Shown here in pieces: positions 12,529 through 21,085 of a stretch of DNA of 64,000 bases. The stretch's first letter is position 1, and every line of letters starts with the position of its first letter. The notes under the pieces are model-generated. The model was not told the DNA's origin. It did no database searches and worked only from the letters and a program-made list of their open reading frames with translations. The position numbers were made by a program, and so were the translations under genes. Where the stretch lies: positions 1 through 64,000 of the forward strand of contig NZ_BBXF01000013.1 of the NCBI RefSeq assembly GCF_001570585.1, in the 5' to 3' direction. Source of the DNA: Herbidospora daliensis. Lineage in GTDB: Bacteria; Actinomycetota; Actinomycetes; Streptosporangiales; Streptosporangiaceae.

Positions 12529-13998
12529 GTGCAGATAAGTGAGCTGCTGGCCCATGAGACGCTGCGGCTCATCCTGCTGACCGGGGAGCCGGTCGGCGAG
12601 ATCACCGGCGTCGTGGTGACCGACCTGCCCCGGCCCGGCCGCTACCTGTCGGGCGGCGAACTGGTGCTCACCGGCATGATGTGGCGGCACCGGCCCGCCG
12701 ATTCCGAGGTCTTCGTCGACCATCTGGTACGGGCCGGCGTCACCGCCCTCGCCGCCGGAGACGCCCGCCTGGGCCACGTGCCCGACGACCTCGTGGCCGC
12801 CTGCCGCTCCCGCGGCCTGGCCCTGATCGAGGTCCCGATCGAGGTGTCGTTCGGCGCGGTCATCGACGTCGTCGACCGCCGCATGGCCGGGGAACAACGG
12901 TTGGCCCTCGGCCGCCACCGCCGCATCTTCGCCGCCGTCGCCGAGGGCGCCGGGCTGCCGGAGCTCTTCCGGATGGCCCACGACGAGCTCGGCGTCACCG
13001 GCGGCGTGATCTCCGCGACCGGCCGCGTGATCGCGGGGGAGGTGCCCGACGCCTCGCGCATGGCGCTGGAGTTCCTGCGGGCGGTCCGCGTCCCGCACGT
13101 GACTGCCGACCCCCGCACGATCTTCACCGTCGACCGCAGCCCCCGCGTGGCCGGCTGGGCGCTGGTCCTCGACGGCGACGTCAACCCCGAGATCGGCTTC
13201 GAGCTGGCCGCGTGCGTCGCCCTCGAACGCACCCGCATGGAAGAGGGCCGCCGCGTCGAACGGCGGCTGCTCGAACAGCTCATCGGCCTGGCAGGCAGCG
13301 CCGACCTGCCCGAGTTGTCGGCCCGGATGCGCACCTGCGGCCTCGACGTGGCCGCTCCCTACACGATCGTCGCCTGTACGGCCCTCCGCTCCGGCGCCTC
13401 CGACGGCCCCGACGCCGCCACCCTGGGCGGGCTCGTTTTGGAGGAGATGCTCGACCGGTCGGTGGTCGCGGTGGCCGCCGCCGACGCCGGGCTGGCTCTC
13501 GTGCCGCTGCCCGGCGCCGTCGAGGAGCTGACATCCCTGTTGACCGCGCGGGCCGCCGCCGTGGCCGGTCCCGGGATCCGCCTCTCGCTCGGCGTCAGCG
13601 CCGCCCTGACCGGCCCGGCCGCGATCAGGGGCGGCATCGAGGAGGCCGGATACGCCCGGCGTATGGCCGAGGCCCGCGACGGCGGCCTGGTGACCAGCGA
13701 CGAAATCTACACCCACGCATTGTTGCTGGCTACGGTGCCCGACGACATCCGGCGGGGGTTCGCTTCACGGCTGCTCGACCCGCTGTTCGGATATGACCGC
13801 AAACACCAGGCCGACCTCGTGCGGACGTTGTCGACTTTCCTCGACTGTGCAGGATCGTGGAACGTCTGCGCGGAGCGGCTGCACGTGCACGTGAACACCG
13901 TGCGGTATCGCATCAAACGCGTCGAGGAACTGACCGGACGGAATCTCACGACGATGGCCGACCGCGTCGACTTGTATTTGGCGTTGCGCGCTTCTTGA
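12529..13998 (+). CDS. PucR family transcriptional regulator
   Basis: A 489-residue regulator with the PucR layout: N-terminal purine-catabolism sensory domain (about 1-120, VQISELLAHETLRL to IDVVDRRMAG), a GGDEF-like middle region (about 255-380), and a C-terminal HTH_30 domain (about 425-485) with LHVHVNTVRYRIKRVEELTG. GTG 12529 is chosen because AAGGTGG ends 5 nt upstream and family members begin here; GTG 12520 has no ribosome site. It probably binds a purine or related effector and controls the divergent Mo-subunit gene and itself. Confidence 0.88.
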   Translation: MQISELLAHETLRLILLTGEPVGEITGVVVTDLPRPGRYLSGGELVLTGMMWRHRPADSEVFVDHLVRAGVTALAAGDARLGHVPDDLVAACRSRGLALIEVPIEVSFGAVIDVVDRRMAGEQRLALGRHRRIFAAVAEGAGLPELFRMAHDELGVTGGVISATGRVIAGEVPDASRMALEFLRAVRVPHVTADPRTIFTVDRSPRVAGWALVLDGDVNPEIGFELAACVALERTRMEEGRRVERRLLEQLIGLAGSADLPELSARMRTCGLDVAAPYTIVACTALRSGASDGPDAATLGGLVLEEMLDRSVVAVAAADAGLALVPLPGAVEELTSLLTARAAAVAGPGIRLSLGVSAALTGPAAIRGGIEEAGYARRMAEARDGGLVTSDEIYTHALLLATVPDDIRRGFASRLLDPLFGYDRKHQADLVRTLSTFLDCAGSWNVCAERLHVHVNTVRYRIKRVEELTGRNLTTMADRVDLYLALRAS

Positions 13999-14521
13999 TC
14001 ATGGACATCGCGCCGTGAATGGCCGATGGCGGCGGGGCGAAATCCGCCTGGATGACGTGAAAAGCCGACGAGTTCCGGGCGCGCGCCGAAATCCACGGAC
14101 TTCGCGCATCACGATTTATGGTCGCATTCGCAGTGATATCGGTTCTCGCGAAAGAATGGCGGTCGCTCGCCGAATAAGCGGAGCGATTATCCCGGTCGCC
14201 AAGATGATCGACGTGCCCCGGAGGCGCGGGCCGCGGCGGCTGAGGGAGCGGTGCCGCGGCGATCGAGACAGAGCGGTCTTCGGGGCAGGTTCCACGCACC
14301 GAGCGTGGTCTCTTTCATCTGCACGTGCATCTGGCGTCACCTGAGTCACAGATCGACACAGGATGTCAGGACTGTCCGGCTTGGGGCAGACCTGCGACGC
14401 GGGTAATTGAGGTGGCTTCAGTGGCCGGTGGGACGCCGACTTGGCCGGACTCTGGTTTCCGTGGTCGCTCACCGTGACCATTCAACGGCGGAAAGTGAAA
14501 AGCGCAGGTGAGACATAAAAA

Positions 14522-14551
14522 GAATCGCGGCACTGGCCAGTGCCGCGATTC
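14522..14551 (-). terminator. Perfect 15-bp palindromic hairpin with T-tract on minus strand
   Basis: Arms 14522-14536 and 14537-14551 are perfectly complementary with no spacer (GAATCGCGGCACTGG and its complement). Read on the minus strand it is followed by a run of five T, the form of an intrinsic terminator. No minus-strand gene is recognised between here and the XRE gene, so it would end an unannotated divergent transcript. Confidence 0.6.
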
Positions 14552-14648
14552 CGATTTCATGCTGTGGCCAGGGGATCCGTCCCGGTGCCTGGGAGTCGGT
14601 GGGGGAGGCTCACATGGGGTTCACGCTAGGAAACTTCTCTTGACTTTC

Positions 14649-14684
14649 CTGACTCACGTAACGAGTCAGCAGCATTCGATGCTG
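14649..14684. promoter_or_regulatory. Inverted repeat and hairpin upstream of XRE-TPR gene
   Basis: CTGACTC (14649-14655) and GAGTCAG (14663-14669) form a perfect 7-bp inverted repeat with a 7-nt spacer. Directly after it CAGCAT-TCG-ATGCTG (14670-14684) forms a hairpin. A TTGACT hexamer lies at 14640-14645. The group looks like an operator in the promoter or leader of the XRE-TPR gene, possibly for self-control. Confidence 0.4.
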
Positions 14685-14846
14685 TAAACCTTGAGGGGGG
14701 ACGAAGTGGCGCTGGCGGCCGTAGCATTGATCCCTGCGGCGGTGGTAACCGCAAACAAGGTCGTAAGAGCAAGCGTGATCAGGCGGCGTCGCACGGTGGG
14801 GCTCCCGTCGGGTCTAGAGGTTCTTGCATTTTTCCAGGGGGTGCTG

Positions 14847-16136
14847 GTGACCGGTCAAGATCTAGTGGGTCAGCGCATCAAGACCATCCGCCGACAGCGG
14901 GGGCTCTCTCAAGCGCAACTCGCACATCCTGAGCTGTCCGACAGCTATGTTTCCCTAATTGAGAGCGGTAAGCGTACCCCTACTCCGGCAGTTCTGGAGC
15001 TCCTAGCCCAGAAACTCGACTGTTCTCTCACTTATCTCGTCAACGGCGTCACCGCCGAACAGATGGAAGAGATCGAGGTCGGCCTGCGATTCGCGCGGCT
15101 GGCGCTGGAGAACGGCGAGGCCCAGGAGGCCCGCCGCCGTTACGCCGAGCTTCTCACCGACACCAGCCTCACGGGTCTGGCCCAGCTCCGCCAGGAGGCC
15201 GAATACGGCTGCGCCCTGGCGACCGAGGCCTGCGGCGACCGCGGCGAGGCGATCCGGCTTCTGAAGGGCCTGCGCGCCGACACCGAGCGGCCGATGTCGG
15301 TCGAGTGGCAGGTGGCCGTCGCGGTCGCGCTCTGCCGCTGCTACCGCGACGAGGGCGAGCTCGGCGAGGCCGTGCGCGTCGGCGAGGCGCTGCTCGGCGG
15401 CACCACCCGCCCGGCCTGGACCGACGCCCTGATCGAGCTCGGCTCGACGCTGCTGTCGGTCTACCGCACCCGCGGCGACCTGCTGCGGGCCCGCCACTTC
15501 GCCTCCGAGCTGCTGTCGGCCGCCGAGCTTCTCGGCACGCCGCGCGCGATCGTGGCGGCCTCGTGGAACGCGGCCTTCGTCGCGCAGGAGACCGGCCGGG
15601 GCGAAGAGGGCATGAGCCTGCTCGAGCGGGCCATGGCCATCCACTCCGAGAACGGCGACCACCGCAACCTGGCCCGCCTCCGGGTGGCCTACGCGACCAT
15701 GATCGTCCGCACCCGCGCCAGCGACGTCGAGGCGGCCCGCGACCTGCTGCTGCGGGCGCAGCGCGAGATGAGCGAGTCGTCGGCCTCGGTGCTCGACAAG
15801 GCCCGCTGCCAGATCGAGCTGGGCCGGACCGAACTGGCGCTCGGCAACCCGCGCCAGGCGGTCGAGAACACCCGCGCGGCCGACGAGATGCTCCGCGACT
15901 CCCGTGGCGAACACTGGGCCGACGCGAACCTGGTCCAGGGCCAGGCCCTGCTGATCCTCCACGAGGACGAAGAGGCGGCCGTCGCCCTCAACCACGCGAC
16001 CGAGGCCTTCGACCCGGCGCCCATGCGCCGCTGGGCGCAGAGCTGGATGACCGTGGCCGAGGCCTACGACCGCCTCCACGACCACGACCAGAGCATCATC
16101 GCCGCCCAGAAGGCGCTGGCCTGCGTCGGCCTGTGA
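14847..16136 (+). CDS. XRE-family HTH regulator with C-terminal TPR repeats
   Basis: A 429-residue protein. The XRE HTH is at about 5-60 (GQRIKTIRRQRGLSQAQLA, then SDSYVSLIESGKRTP). The remaining 350 residues are tetratricopeptide-like helical repeats, the layout of many actinobacterial regulators that bind a peptide or protein partner. GTG 14847 follows AGGGGG by 5 nt; in-frame starts at 14706 or 14691 would add about 50 residues with no recognisable domain. About 40% of codons in the HTH part (14847-15047) end in A or T, against about 12% just after it, so the gene looks mosaic. A hairpin terminator follows. Confidence 0.82.
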   Translation: MTGQDLVGQRIKTIRRQRGLSQAQLAHPELSDSYVSLIESGKRTPTPAVLELLAQKLDCSLTYLVNGVTAEQMEEIEVGLRFARLALENGEAQEARRRYAELLTDTSLTGLAQLRQEAEYGCALATEACGDRGEAIRLLKGLRADTERPMSVEWQVAVAVALCRCYRDEGELGEAVRVGEALLGGTTRPAWTDALIELGSTLLSVYRTRGDLLRARHFASELLSAAELLGTPRAIVAASWNAAFVAQETGRGEEGMSLLERAMAIHSENGDHRNLARLRVAYATMIVRTRASDVEAARDLLLRAQREMSESSASVLDKARCQIELGRTELALGNPRQAVENTRAADEMLRDSRGEHWADANLVQGQALLILHEDEEAAVALNHATEAFDPAPMRRWAQSWMTVAEAYDRLHDHDQSIIAAQKALACVGL

Positions 16137-16146
16137 CGACGGCGTG

Positions 16147-16195
16147 GCCGGTGGTCTCCCGGGTCCGGGAACGGGCTCACGGTGAGACCACCGGC
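16147..16195 (+). terminator. Hairpin terminator after XRE-TPR gene
   Basis: A perfect 12-bp inverted repeat, GCCGGTGGTCTC (16147-16158) with GAGACCACCGGC (16184-16195), starts 10 bp after the stop codon. It has a 25-nt GC-rich loop that can itself fold. There is no T-tract, which is common for actinomycete terminators. Confidence 0.6.
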
Positions 16196-16219
16196 ATGCG
16201 TCGGTAGCCTTAGCACGCC

Positions 16220-16777
16220 ATGAAGAGTTCACCGATCGTCGCCGTTCTGGCCGTCGTCGCGGCCCTTCTGCTGCCCTCCGCGCCGGCCGCCGCGCACACC
16301 TCCCTGCGGGGCAGTGATCCCGCCGAGAACACGCGGGTCACCGCGCTGCCCAAGGTGACACTCGAGTTCAGCGAGTCGGTGCGGTTCCCCGCCGTCGTGC
16401 TGACCGGGCCCGACGGCCAGCGCTACGAGAACGGCAAGCCCCGGGTCGACGGGCGCAGGGTCGTCCAGGACGTCGGGCCCGCCTCCGCGCTGCCCTCCGG
16501 GGCCTACACGATCGCCTACCGCGTCGTCTCGCGCGACGGGCACCCCGTCGAGGGGGAGATCCCGTTCACCTACGTGCCGGTGTCCTCCGGGCGGGGGGCC
16601 GTCGCGGCCTCGCCGCAGCCGGTGCAGGCGGCCGCCGCCGCGCCTGCGCCGAGCGCCTCCGCGAACCCCGCCGAGCCCGAGGAGAGCAGGCAGATTCCCG
16701 CCTGGGTCTGGATCGTGGTCTTCGGCATCGCCGGCATCGGGATCGGCATGGCCTTCAGCATGCGCAAGAAGCCATAA
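16220..16777 (+). CDS. CopC domain copper-resistance protein
   Basis: A 185-residue secreted protein anchored by its C-terminus. The signal peptide (1-25) is cleaved just before the histidine of AAAHTSLRGSDPAENTRV, so the copper-binding histidine would be at the mature N-terminus, as in CopC/YobA. The second family motif RDGHPVEGEIPF follows at about 110-121. A Pro/Ala-rich linker leads to a membrane helix (about 158-178) and a basic tail. The stop overlaps the ATG of the CopD-CtaG gene (TAATG). Together they probably deliver copper to or across the membrane, for resistance or oxidase assembly. Confidence 0.9.
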   Translation: MKSSPIVAVLAVVAALLLPSAPAAAHTSLRGSDPAENTRVTALPKVTLEFSESVRFPAVVLTGPDGQRYENGKPRVDGRRVVQDVGPASALPSGAYTIAYRVVSRDGHPVEGEIPFTYVPVSSGRGAVAASPQPVQAAAAAPAPSASANPAEPEESRQIPAWVWIVVFGIAGIGIGMAFSMRKKP

Positions 16778-18804
16778 TGGCCGGAATGTCCGATGGGAAG
16801 GCCGCCCGGATGAACCGTACCGTCCGGCTCGCGATCGCGGGCGGGTGCGCCGCCGCCGGGGCGCTGGTCGTCGGCATGGTGGCGGGGGGCGCGGCCACGC
16901 CGCGGGTCATCCCGGGGCTGCCCGACGAGGGCACGCTCACCCGGTGGATGGTGCCGGTCTCCAAGCTCGGCATGGACGTCGCGGGGCTGGTCACCGTCGG
17001 GCTCCTGCTGATGGCCGCCGCGCTGCTGCCCTCCGACAAGGGGCTGCTCGGGAAGACCGCCCTCGGCTACGCCAAGGCGGCCAGCTGGTCCGCCCTGGTG
17101 TGGGGCGGGGCGGCGGCGCTCAACCTCGTCTTCGGGTTGTCGCAGTCGCTCGGCCAGCCGATCGGGGTCGTGCTCGACGGCAATCAGCTGACCAGCTACG
17201 CCGGGCAGACCCCGCAGGGCATCGCACTCACGCTCGTCGTGCTCTTCTCGGTCTCGATCGCGCTGTTCGCGCGGGGGGCCATCACCGTCGGCGCGGCCGG
17301 CGGGCTGCTGGTGTTCTCGCTGGCCACGCTGCTGCCGCCGGCGCTGACCGGGCACTCCTCCAGCGCGCCCAACCACGGGCTGGCGACCACCTCGGTCGCC
17401 TTCCACCTGCTCTTCCTGGCGCTGTGGGTCGGCGGGCTCGGGCTGCTCTGCTACCACGCCCTGCGCGGCCACGACCGGCTGTCGCTGGCCGCCGACCGGT
17501 TCTCCCGCATGGCGTTCTGGTGCTTCGTCGGGGTCGGCCTGTCGGGGCTGGCGTCGGTCGCGGCCCGCATCGCGTCGGTGTCCGACCTGTTCACCTCGGC
17601 CTACGGGGTGATCCTGCTCCTCAAGATCGTCGCCTATGGCGTGCTCGGCGGCGTCGGCTGGTGGCACCGTAAGCGCACGCTGCCCGACCTGGCCGCCGGG
17701 CGGCCGATGGCGTTCGTCAAGCTGGCGCTGGGCGAGATCATGCTGATGGCCGGCACCGTCGGCATCGCCGTGGCGCTCGCGCAGACCGCGCCGCCGCCCG
17801 TCGAGACGCTGCCCACCGACCGCGCATTCGACCTGCTCGGCTACGTCATGCCGCCGGAGATCTCGTTCACGAACCTGCTCACGCTCTGGTGGTTCGATCT
17901 CTTCTTCGCCGTGATCGCCGCGGTCCTCGGGGGCCTGTACGTCGCCGGGGTCGTCCGCCTCGTCAGGCGCGGCGACAAGTGGCCCGTCGGGCGCTCGCTC
18001 GCGTGGGGACTGGGCATCCTGATCCTCGTGCTGACCACGCAGAGCGGCGTGGCCCGCTACGCGCCGGTGCTGTTCAGCGTCCACATGACCGAGCACATGA
18101 TCCTGTCGATGCTGGTGCCGATCTTCCTGGTGCTCGGCGCGCCGGTCACGCTGGCGCTGCGGGCGCTGAAGCCCGCCCCCCGCAGGGGCGACCGGGGACC
18201 GCGCGAGTGGATCACCGTGATCCTGCACAGCCGGGTCGCCAAGTTCGTCGCCCACCCGGCCATCGCGACCGCCCTGTTCGTCGTGTCGACGTACGCGCTC
18301 TACTTCACGCCGCTGTTCGAGTCGGCCATGGAGGAGCACCTCGGGCACATCGCCATGTCGCTGCACTTCCTGCTGACCGGCACCCTGTTCTTCTGGGTGA
18401 TCGTCGGGGTCGACCCCGCGCCGAACAAGCTGCCCTACATCGGCCGCCTGCTGCTGCTGTTCGTCACGATGCCCTTCCACGCGTTCTTCGCGATGGCGAT
18501 CATGAGCATGGGCGGCGTGCTGGCCGTCGACTGGTACGAGCAGCTCGGCCGCACCTGGGGGGCGTCGTCGTTGTCCGACCAGAACACCGGCGGGGCCATC
18601 GCCTGGGGCTTCGGCGAGATCCCGACGCTGATCGTGCTCATCGCGCTGGCCGTGCAGTGGTGGCGGGCCGACGAGCGGGTCGCCCGGCGGCACGACCGCA
18701 AGGCCGACCTGGTCGCGGCGCGCACGGGCGGGTCGGGTGACACCGAACTCGACGCCTACAACGACTATCTGGCAAAGCTCAACAAGCGTGACCAAAAGCG
18801 GTAA
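16777..18804 (+). CDS. CopD - CtaG fusion membrane protein
   Basis: A 675-residue polytopic membrane protein. The N-terminal half has about eight helices with a CopD region (about 195-330, HLLFLALWVGGLGLL). The C-terminal half (about 375-640) is a CtaG/caa3 oxidase-assembly domain with SVHMTEHMILSMLVPIFLVLG and MPFHAFFAMAIM. Conserved histidines in both halves are suitable copper ligands. This CopD-CtaG fusion is usual in actinobacteria and is thought to supply copper to cytochrome oxidase. Start ATG 16777 overlaps the CopC stop; ATGs at 16786 and 16810 are alternatives. Confidence 0.9.
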   Translation: MAGMSDGKAARMNRTVRLAIAGGCAAAGALVVGMVAGGAATPRVIPGLPDEGTLTRWMVPVSKLGMDVAGLVTVGLLLMAAALLPSDKGLLGKTALGYAKAASWSALVWGGAAALNLVFGLSQSLGQPIGVVLDGNQLTSYAGQTPQGIALTLVVLFSVSIALFARGAITVGAAGGLLVFSLATLLPPALTGHSSSAPNHGLATTSVAFHLLFLALWVGGLGLLCYHALRGHDRLSLAADRFSRMAFWCFVGVGLSGLASVAARIASVSDLFTSAYGVILLLKIVAYGVLGGVGWWHRKRTLPDLAAGRPMAFVKLALGEIMLMAGTVGIAVALAQTAPPPVETLPTDRAFDLLGYVMPPEISFTNLLTLWWFDLFFAVIAAVLGGLYVAGVVRLVRRGDKWPVGRSLAWGLGILILVLTTQSGVARYAPVLFSVHMTEHMILSMLVPIFLVLGAPVTLALRALKPAPRRGDRGPREWITVILHSRVAKFVAHPAIATALFVVSTYALYFTPLFESAMEEHLGHIAMSLHFLLTGTLFFWVIVGVDPAPNKLPYIGRLLLLFVTMPFHAFFAMAIMSMGGVLAVDWYEQLGRTWGASSLSDQNTGGAIAWGFGEIPTLIVLIALAVQWWRADERVARRHDRKADLVAARTGGSGDTELDAYNDYLAKLNKRDQKR

Positions 18805-18907
18805 CGGGCATCATCTTCTGGGTTCGGCAAACCCTAAGCAAACGGCAACCGTTCCTTGAGCCTCACCCGTTAGCGTCGCCGGTGAAGATCAGGGGAGTTG
18901 GAGAGCT

Positions 18908-19327
18908 TTGTCCGAGGAACTGCGGCTGCGTGAGGGCACCGGGCTCAAGCCCGCCCTCGAGGAATACCTGGGCGGCTGGTCGGTCAGAACCGGCATCGCG
19001 GTCGAGACGTGGGCGCTGCCCGACGCGCCGCTGCCGTCGGCCGTCGTACGGGGGGTCTACGCCGTGGTGACCGAGGCCCTCGCCAACGTCGAGGCCCACA
19101 GCGGGGCCCGCCACGTCGCCGTCGCCATCACGGTCGGCGACACCGGCCTGCGGATGACCGTCAGTGACGAGGGCGTCGGCTTCTCCGAGGGCACCACCGG
19201 CCGGGGGCTGGCCGAGATGAGGGCCAACTTCGTCGAGATCGGCGGCACCCTGTCGATCAACAGCGTGCTGGGCTCCGGCACGACGCTCAGCGGGGTCGTG
19301 CCGAAGCGGGCCCTCAGAGGGGCGTGA
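18908..19327 (+). CDS. Stand-alone HATPase_c protein (kinase-like ATPase domain)
   Basis: A 139-residue protein that is only a histidine-kinase-type ATPase domain: N-box EALANVEAHS, G1 DEGVGF, G2 GRGLAEMR and a C-terminal GSGTTLSGVVP. It most resembles the ends of NarL-family sensor kinases (DegS/NreB) but lacks a DHp histidine and any sensor. TTG 18908 is preceded by GGAGAG. It may be a remnant, a partner acting in trans, or an anti-sigma-like kinase. AACGG-CAA-CCGTT at 18841-18853 lies in its promoter region. Confidence 0.75.
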   Translation: MSEELRLREGTGLKPALEEYLGGWSVRTGIAVETWALPDAPLPSAVVRGVYAVVTEALANVEAHSGARHVAVAITVGDTGLRMTVSDEGVGFSEGTTGRGLAEMRANFVEIGGTLSINSVLGSGTTLSGVVPKRALRGA

Positions 19328-19358
19328 AACCCCGCCGGGAGCGGCGTGAGGGCCGTGT

Positions 19359-20207
19359 TCAGGGGAGGGTGAGGATCTCCACGCCCGAGTCGGTGACCAG
19401 CACCGTGTGCTCGAACTGGGCGGTGCGCTTGCGGTCTTTGGTCACCGCCGTCCAGCCGTCTGACCAGATCTCGTAGTCGATCGTGCCGAGGGTCAGCATC
19501 GGCTCGATCGTGAACGTCATGCCCGGCACCAGCGTGACCGCGAGCGACGGGTCGTCGTAGTGGGGGACGATCAGGCCGCTGTGGAACGAGTGGGCGATGC
19601 CGTGGCCGGTGAAGTCGCGCACCACGCCGTAGCCGAACCGCTTCGCGTAGGCCTCGATCACCCGGCCGACGATGTTGAGCTGGCGGCCCGGGGCGACGGC
19701 CTTGATCGCGCGGGCGGTGGCCTCGCGGGTGCGCTCGACGAGCAGGCGCGACTCCTCGTCGACGTCGCCGCACAGGAAGGTCGCGTCGGTGTCGCCGTGG
19801 ACGCCGCCGATGAAGGCGGTGATGTCGACGTTGACGATGTCGCCGTCGTTCAGGACCGTGTCGTCGGGGATGCCGTGGCAGATGACCTCGTTGATCGACG
19901 TGCAGAGCGACTTGGGGTAGCCGCGGTAGCCGAGGGTCGAGGGGTAGGCGTCGTGGTCGAGCAGGAACTCGTGGCCGATCCGGTCGAGCTCGTCGGTCGT
20001 CACGCCCGGCGCGACGTGCTTGCCGACCTCTTCCAGCGCCTGGGCGGCGATGCGCCCGGCGACCCGCATCTTCTCGATCGTCTCGGGGGTCTGCACGTCT
20101 GACGCGCCGCGTTTCGGCTCCTTCTTCCCCACGTATTCCGGACGCTCGATGTGCGCGGGAACCTTGCGGGTGGGCGAGATCCGCCCGGGCCGGAGCAGTG
20201 TCGTCAT
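19359..20207 (-). CDS. map: Methionine aminopeptidase, type I
   Basis: A 282-residue enzyme that removes the initiator methionine from new proteins. Five metal ligands are seen: Asp in VNVDITAF, Asp in GDTDATF, His in GHGIAHSFH, Glu in TIEPMLT and Glu in QFEHTVLV. An N-terminal extension of about 35 residues with Pro-rich [17 protein letters not shown] matches the actinobacterial MetAP1c form, whose extension is thought to contact the ribosome. The start is ATG 20207. It is convergent with the HATPase gene and divergent from a small conserved gene. Confidence 0.95.
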   Translation of the reverse strand: MTTLLRPGRISPTRKVPAHIERPEYVGKKEPKRGASDVQTPETIEKMRVAGRIAAQALEEVGKHVAPGVTTDELDRIGHEFLLDHDAYPSTLGYRGYPKSLCTSINEVICHGIPDDTVLNDGDIVNVDITAFIGGVHGDTDATFLCGDVDEESRLLVERTREATARAIKAVAPGRQLNIVGRVIEAYAKRFGYGVVRDFTGHGIAHSFHSGLIVPHYDDPSLAVTLVPGMTFTIEPMLTLGTIDYEIWSDGWTAVTKDRKRTAQFEHTVLVTDSGVEILTLP

Positions 20208-20241
20208 GCGCGCAAGTCTATGTGCGCGCGGAAGGGGCAAG

Positions 20242-20439
20242 ATGGCCGTTGTGAGCGAGCAAAATGGACACTGGTGGTTCTGTCTCAAGCACATGCGCGT
20301 CGAGGGCGACCAGGGCTGCCCCAACAAAGACCGCATGGGGCCCTACGACACCGAAGCCGAGGCCGCCAACGCCCTGACGACGGCCTCCGCCCGCAACAAG
20401 GCCTGGAAGGACCAGGACAAGGAGTGGGACGACGACTGA
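20242..20439 (+). CDS. Small conserved actinobacterial protein
   Basis: A 65-residue acidic protein, [17 protein letters not shown] followed by [17 protein letters not shown] and a tail of repeated Asp/Lys/Trp. Small proteins of this kind (Trp/Cys-rich start, GPYxTxxEA core) recur beside map or panB in actinomycetes from memory; the function is not known. ATG 20242 follows GGAAGGGG by 4 nt; GTG 20251 is an alternative. Two cysteines (about 14 and 26) could bind metal. Confidence 0.75.
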   Translation: MAVVSEQNGHWWFCLKHMRVEGDQGCPNKDRMGPYDTEAEAANALTTASARNKAWKDQDKEWDDD

Positions 20440-21057
20440 CCGCCGGCCGGGCACTCCCTGGTCGGCGAGTTCATCAAGGGCCGGCGCGCACCGCATGCGA
20501 TCGGCCCCGGCCGCGCCCGCAGCCGCTTCCTGATCGCGAACTGAGGCCCTCGCCGGGCGCTCCGCTGTGAGTCCGCGTCATCGGGACGGTTCGGTGACGA
20601 CGCCCTAACGCGACAAGGCGGGCGGAACGGAAGCCACGCCGTTCCCCGTTGGGGTCTCCCTCGCGATGATCCCGGTCAGCGGCACGCGAGATGGTCGCCG
20701 GCGGACCCGGCCAGGCAGGCACCATCGGTTCCCGCATCGGCGGGGCGACCCGCGGCTGCCGGCTCCCGCGTCGAGTCATGCCGGGGAGCACGCCAAGAGC
20801 ACGCTGTGGAGATCGGTCAGCGCAAGCCGCTGCTCATCGCGCCAAGCTCATCGGATCCCCCTTCGACGAACTGGCCGGCGCTCCGCAGGCGGGAGACCCC
20901 CGGGTACGCCTGAAGCCGCGCTCGGTCAACGGGCGCACCGTCCTGCCGCTGACCCGCCGGCCGGGCTCCTCGCAGGCATGGAAGGTCATCCCTGAGGTGC
21001 ACGTGTGCGCCTCGCCTCGCCGTGCACGGAAGGATCTTTGAAGGATCCTCTTATCAA
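20440..21057. other. Intergenic stretch without recognisable gene
   Basis: About 620 bp of GC-rich DNA. Open frames exist on both strands (for example plus 20691-21041), but codon bias, ribosome sites and domains are lacking. It may be the remains of decayed genes. It ends in an AT-rich promoter region just before the SPFH gene. Confidence 0.5.
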
Positions 21058-21070
21058 ATTGTTCAACAAT
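21058..21070. promoter_or_regulatory. Palindromic operator candidate for GntR regulator
   Basis: ATTGTTCAACAAT is a perfect palindrome around a central C, 15 bp before the ATG of the SPFH gene. TTGT-N3-ACAA is the usual pattern bound by FadR/FCD-type GntR proteins, and the second gene of this unit (22075-22749) encodes one. Self-repression of the SPFH-gntR operon is the simple reading. Confidence 0.55.
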
Positions 21071-21085
21071 CCTTAGATTGAACGT

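Larger units (their letters stand above)
13999..14846. other. Gene-free, lower-GC intergenic zone
   Basis: About 850 bp between the PucR gene and the XRE regulator. Short open frames occur on both strands, but none has a ribosome site, actinomycete codon bias or recognisable domain. Base composition is visibly lower in GC than in the flanks. It holds a strong palindromic hairpin at 14522-14551, an inverted repeat at 14649-14669 and a small hairpin at 14670-14684. An in-frame extension of the XRE gene (14691-14846; alternative GTG 14706 after a G-rich site) is also here. Confidence 0.55.

Noticed and set aside
14015-14481. Short open frames on both strands in the gap before the XRE-TPR gene
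   Set aside because: No ribosome sites, no actinomycete codon bias, no recognisable protein.
20666-21041. Plus-strand frame with text loosely like a RelE-type toxin end
   Set aside because: Similarity is too weak, there is no antitoxin gene and no ribosome site; kept as unassigned intergenic DNA.
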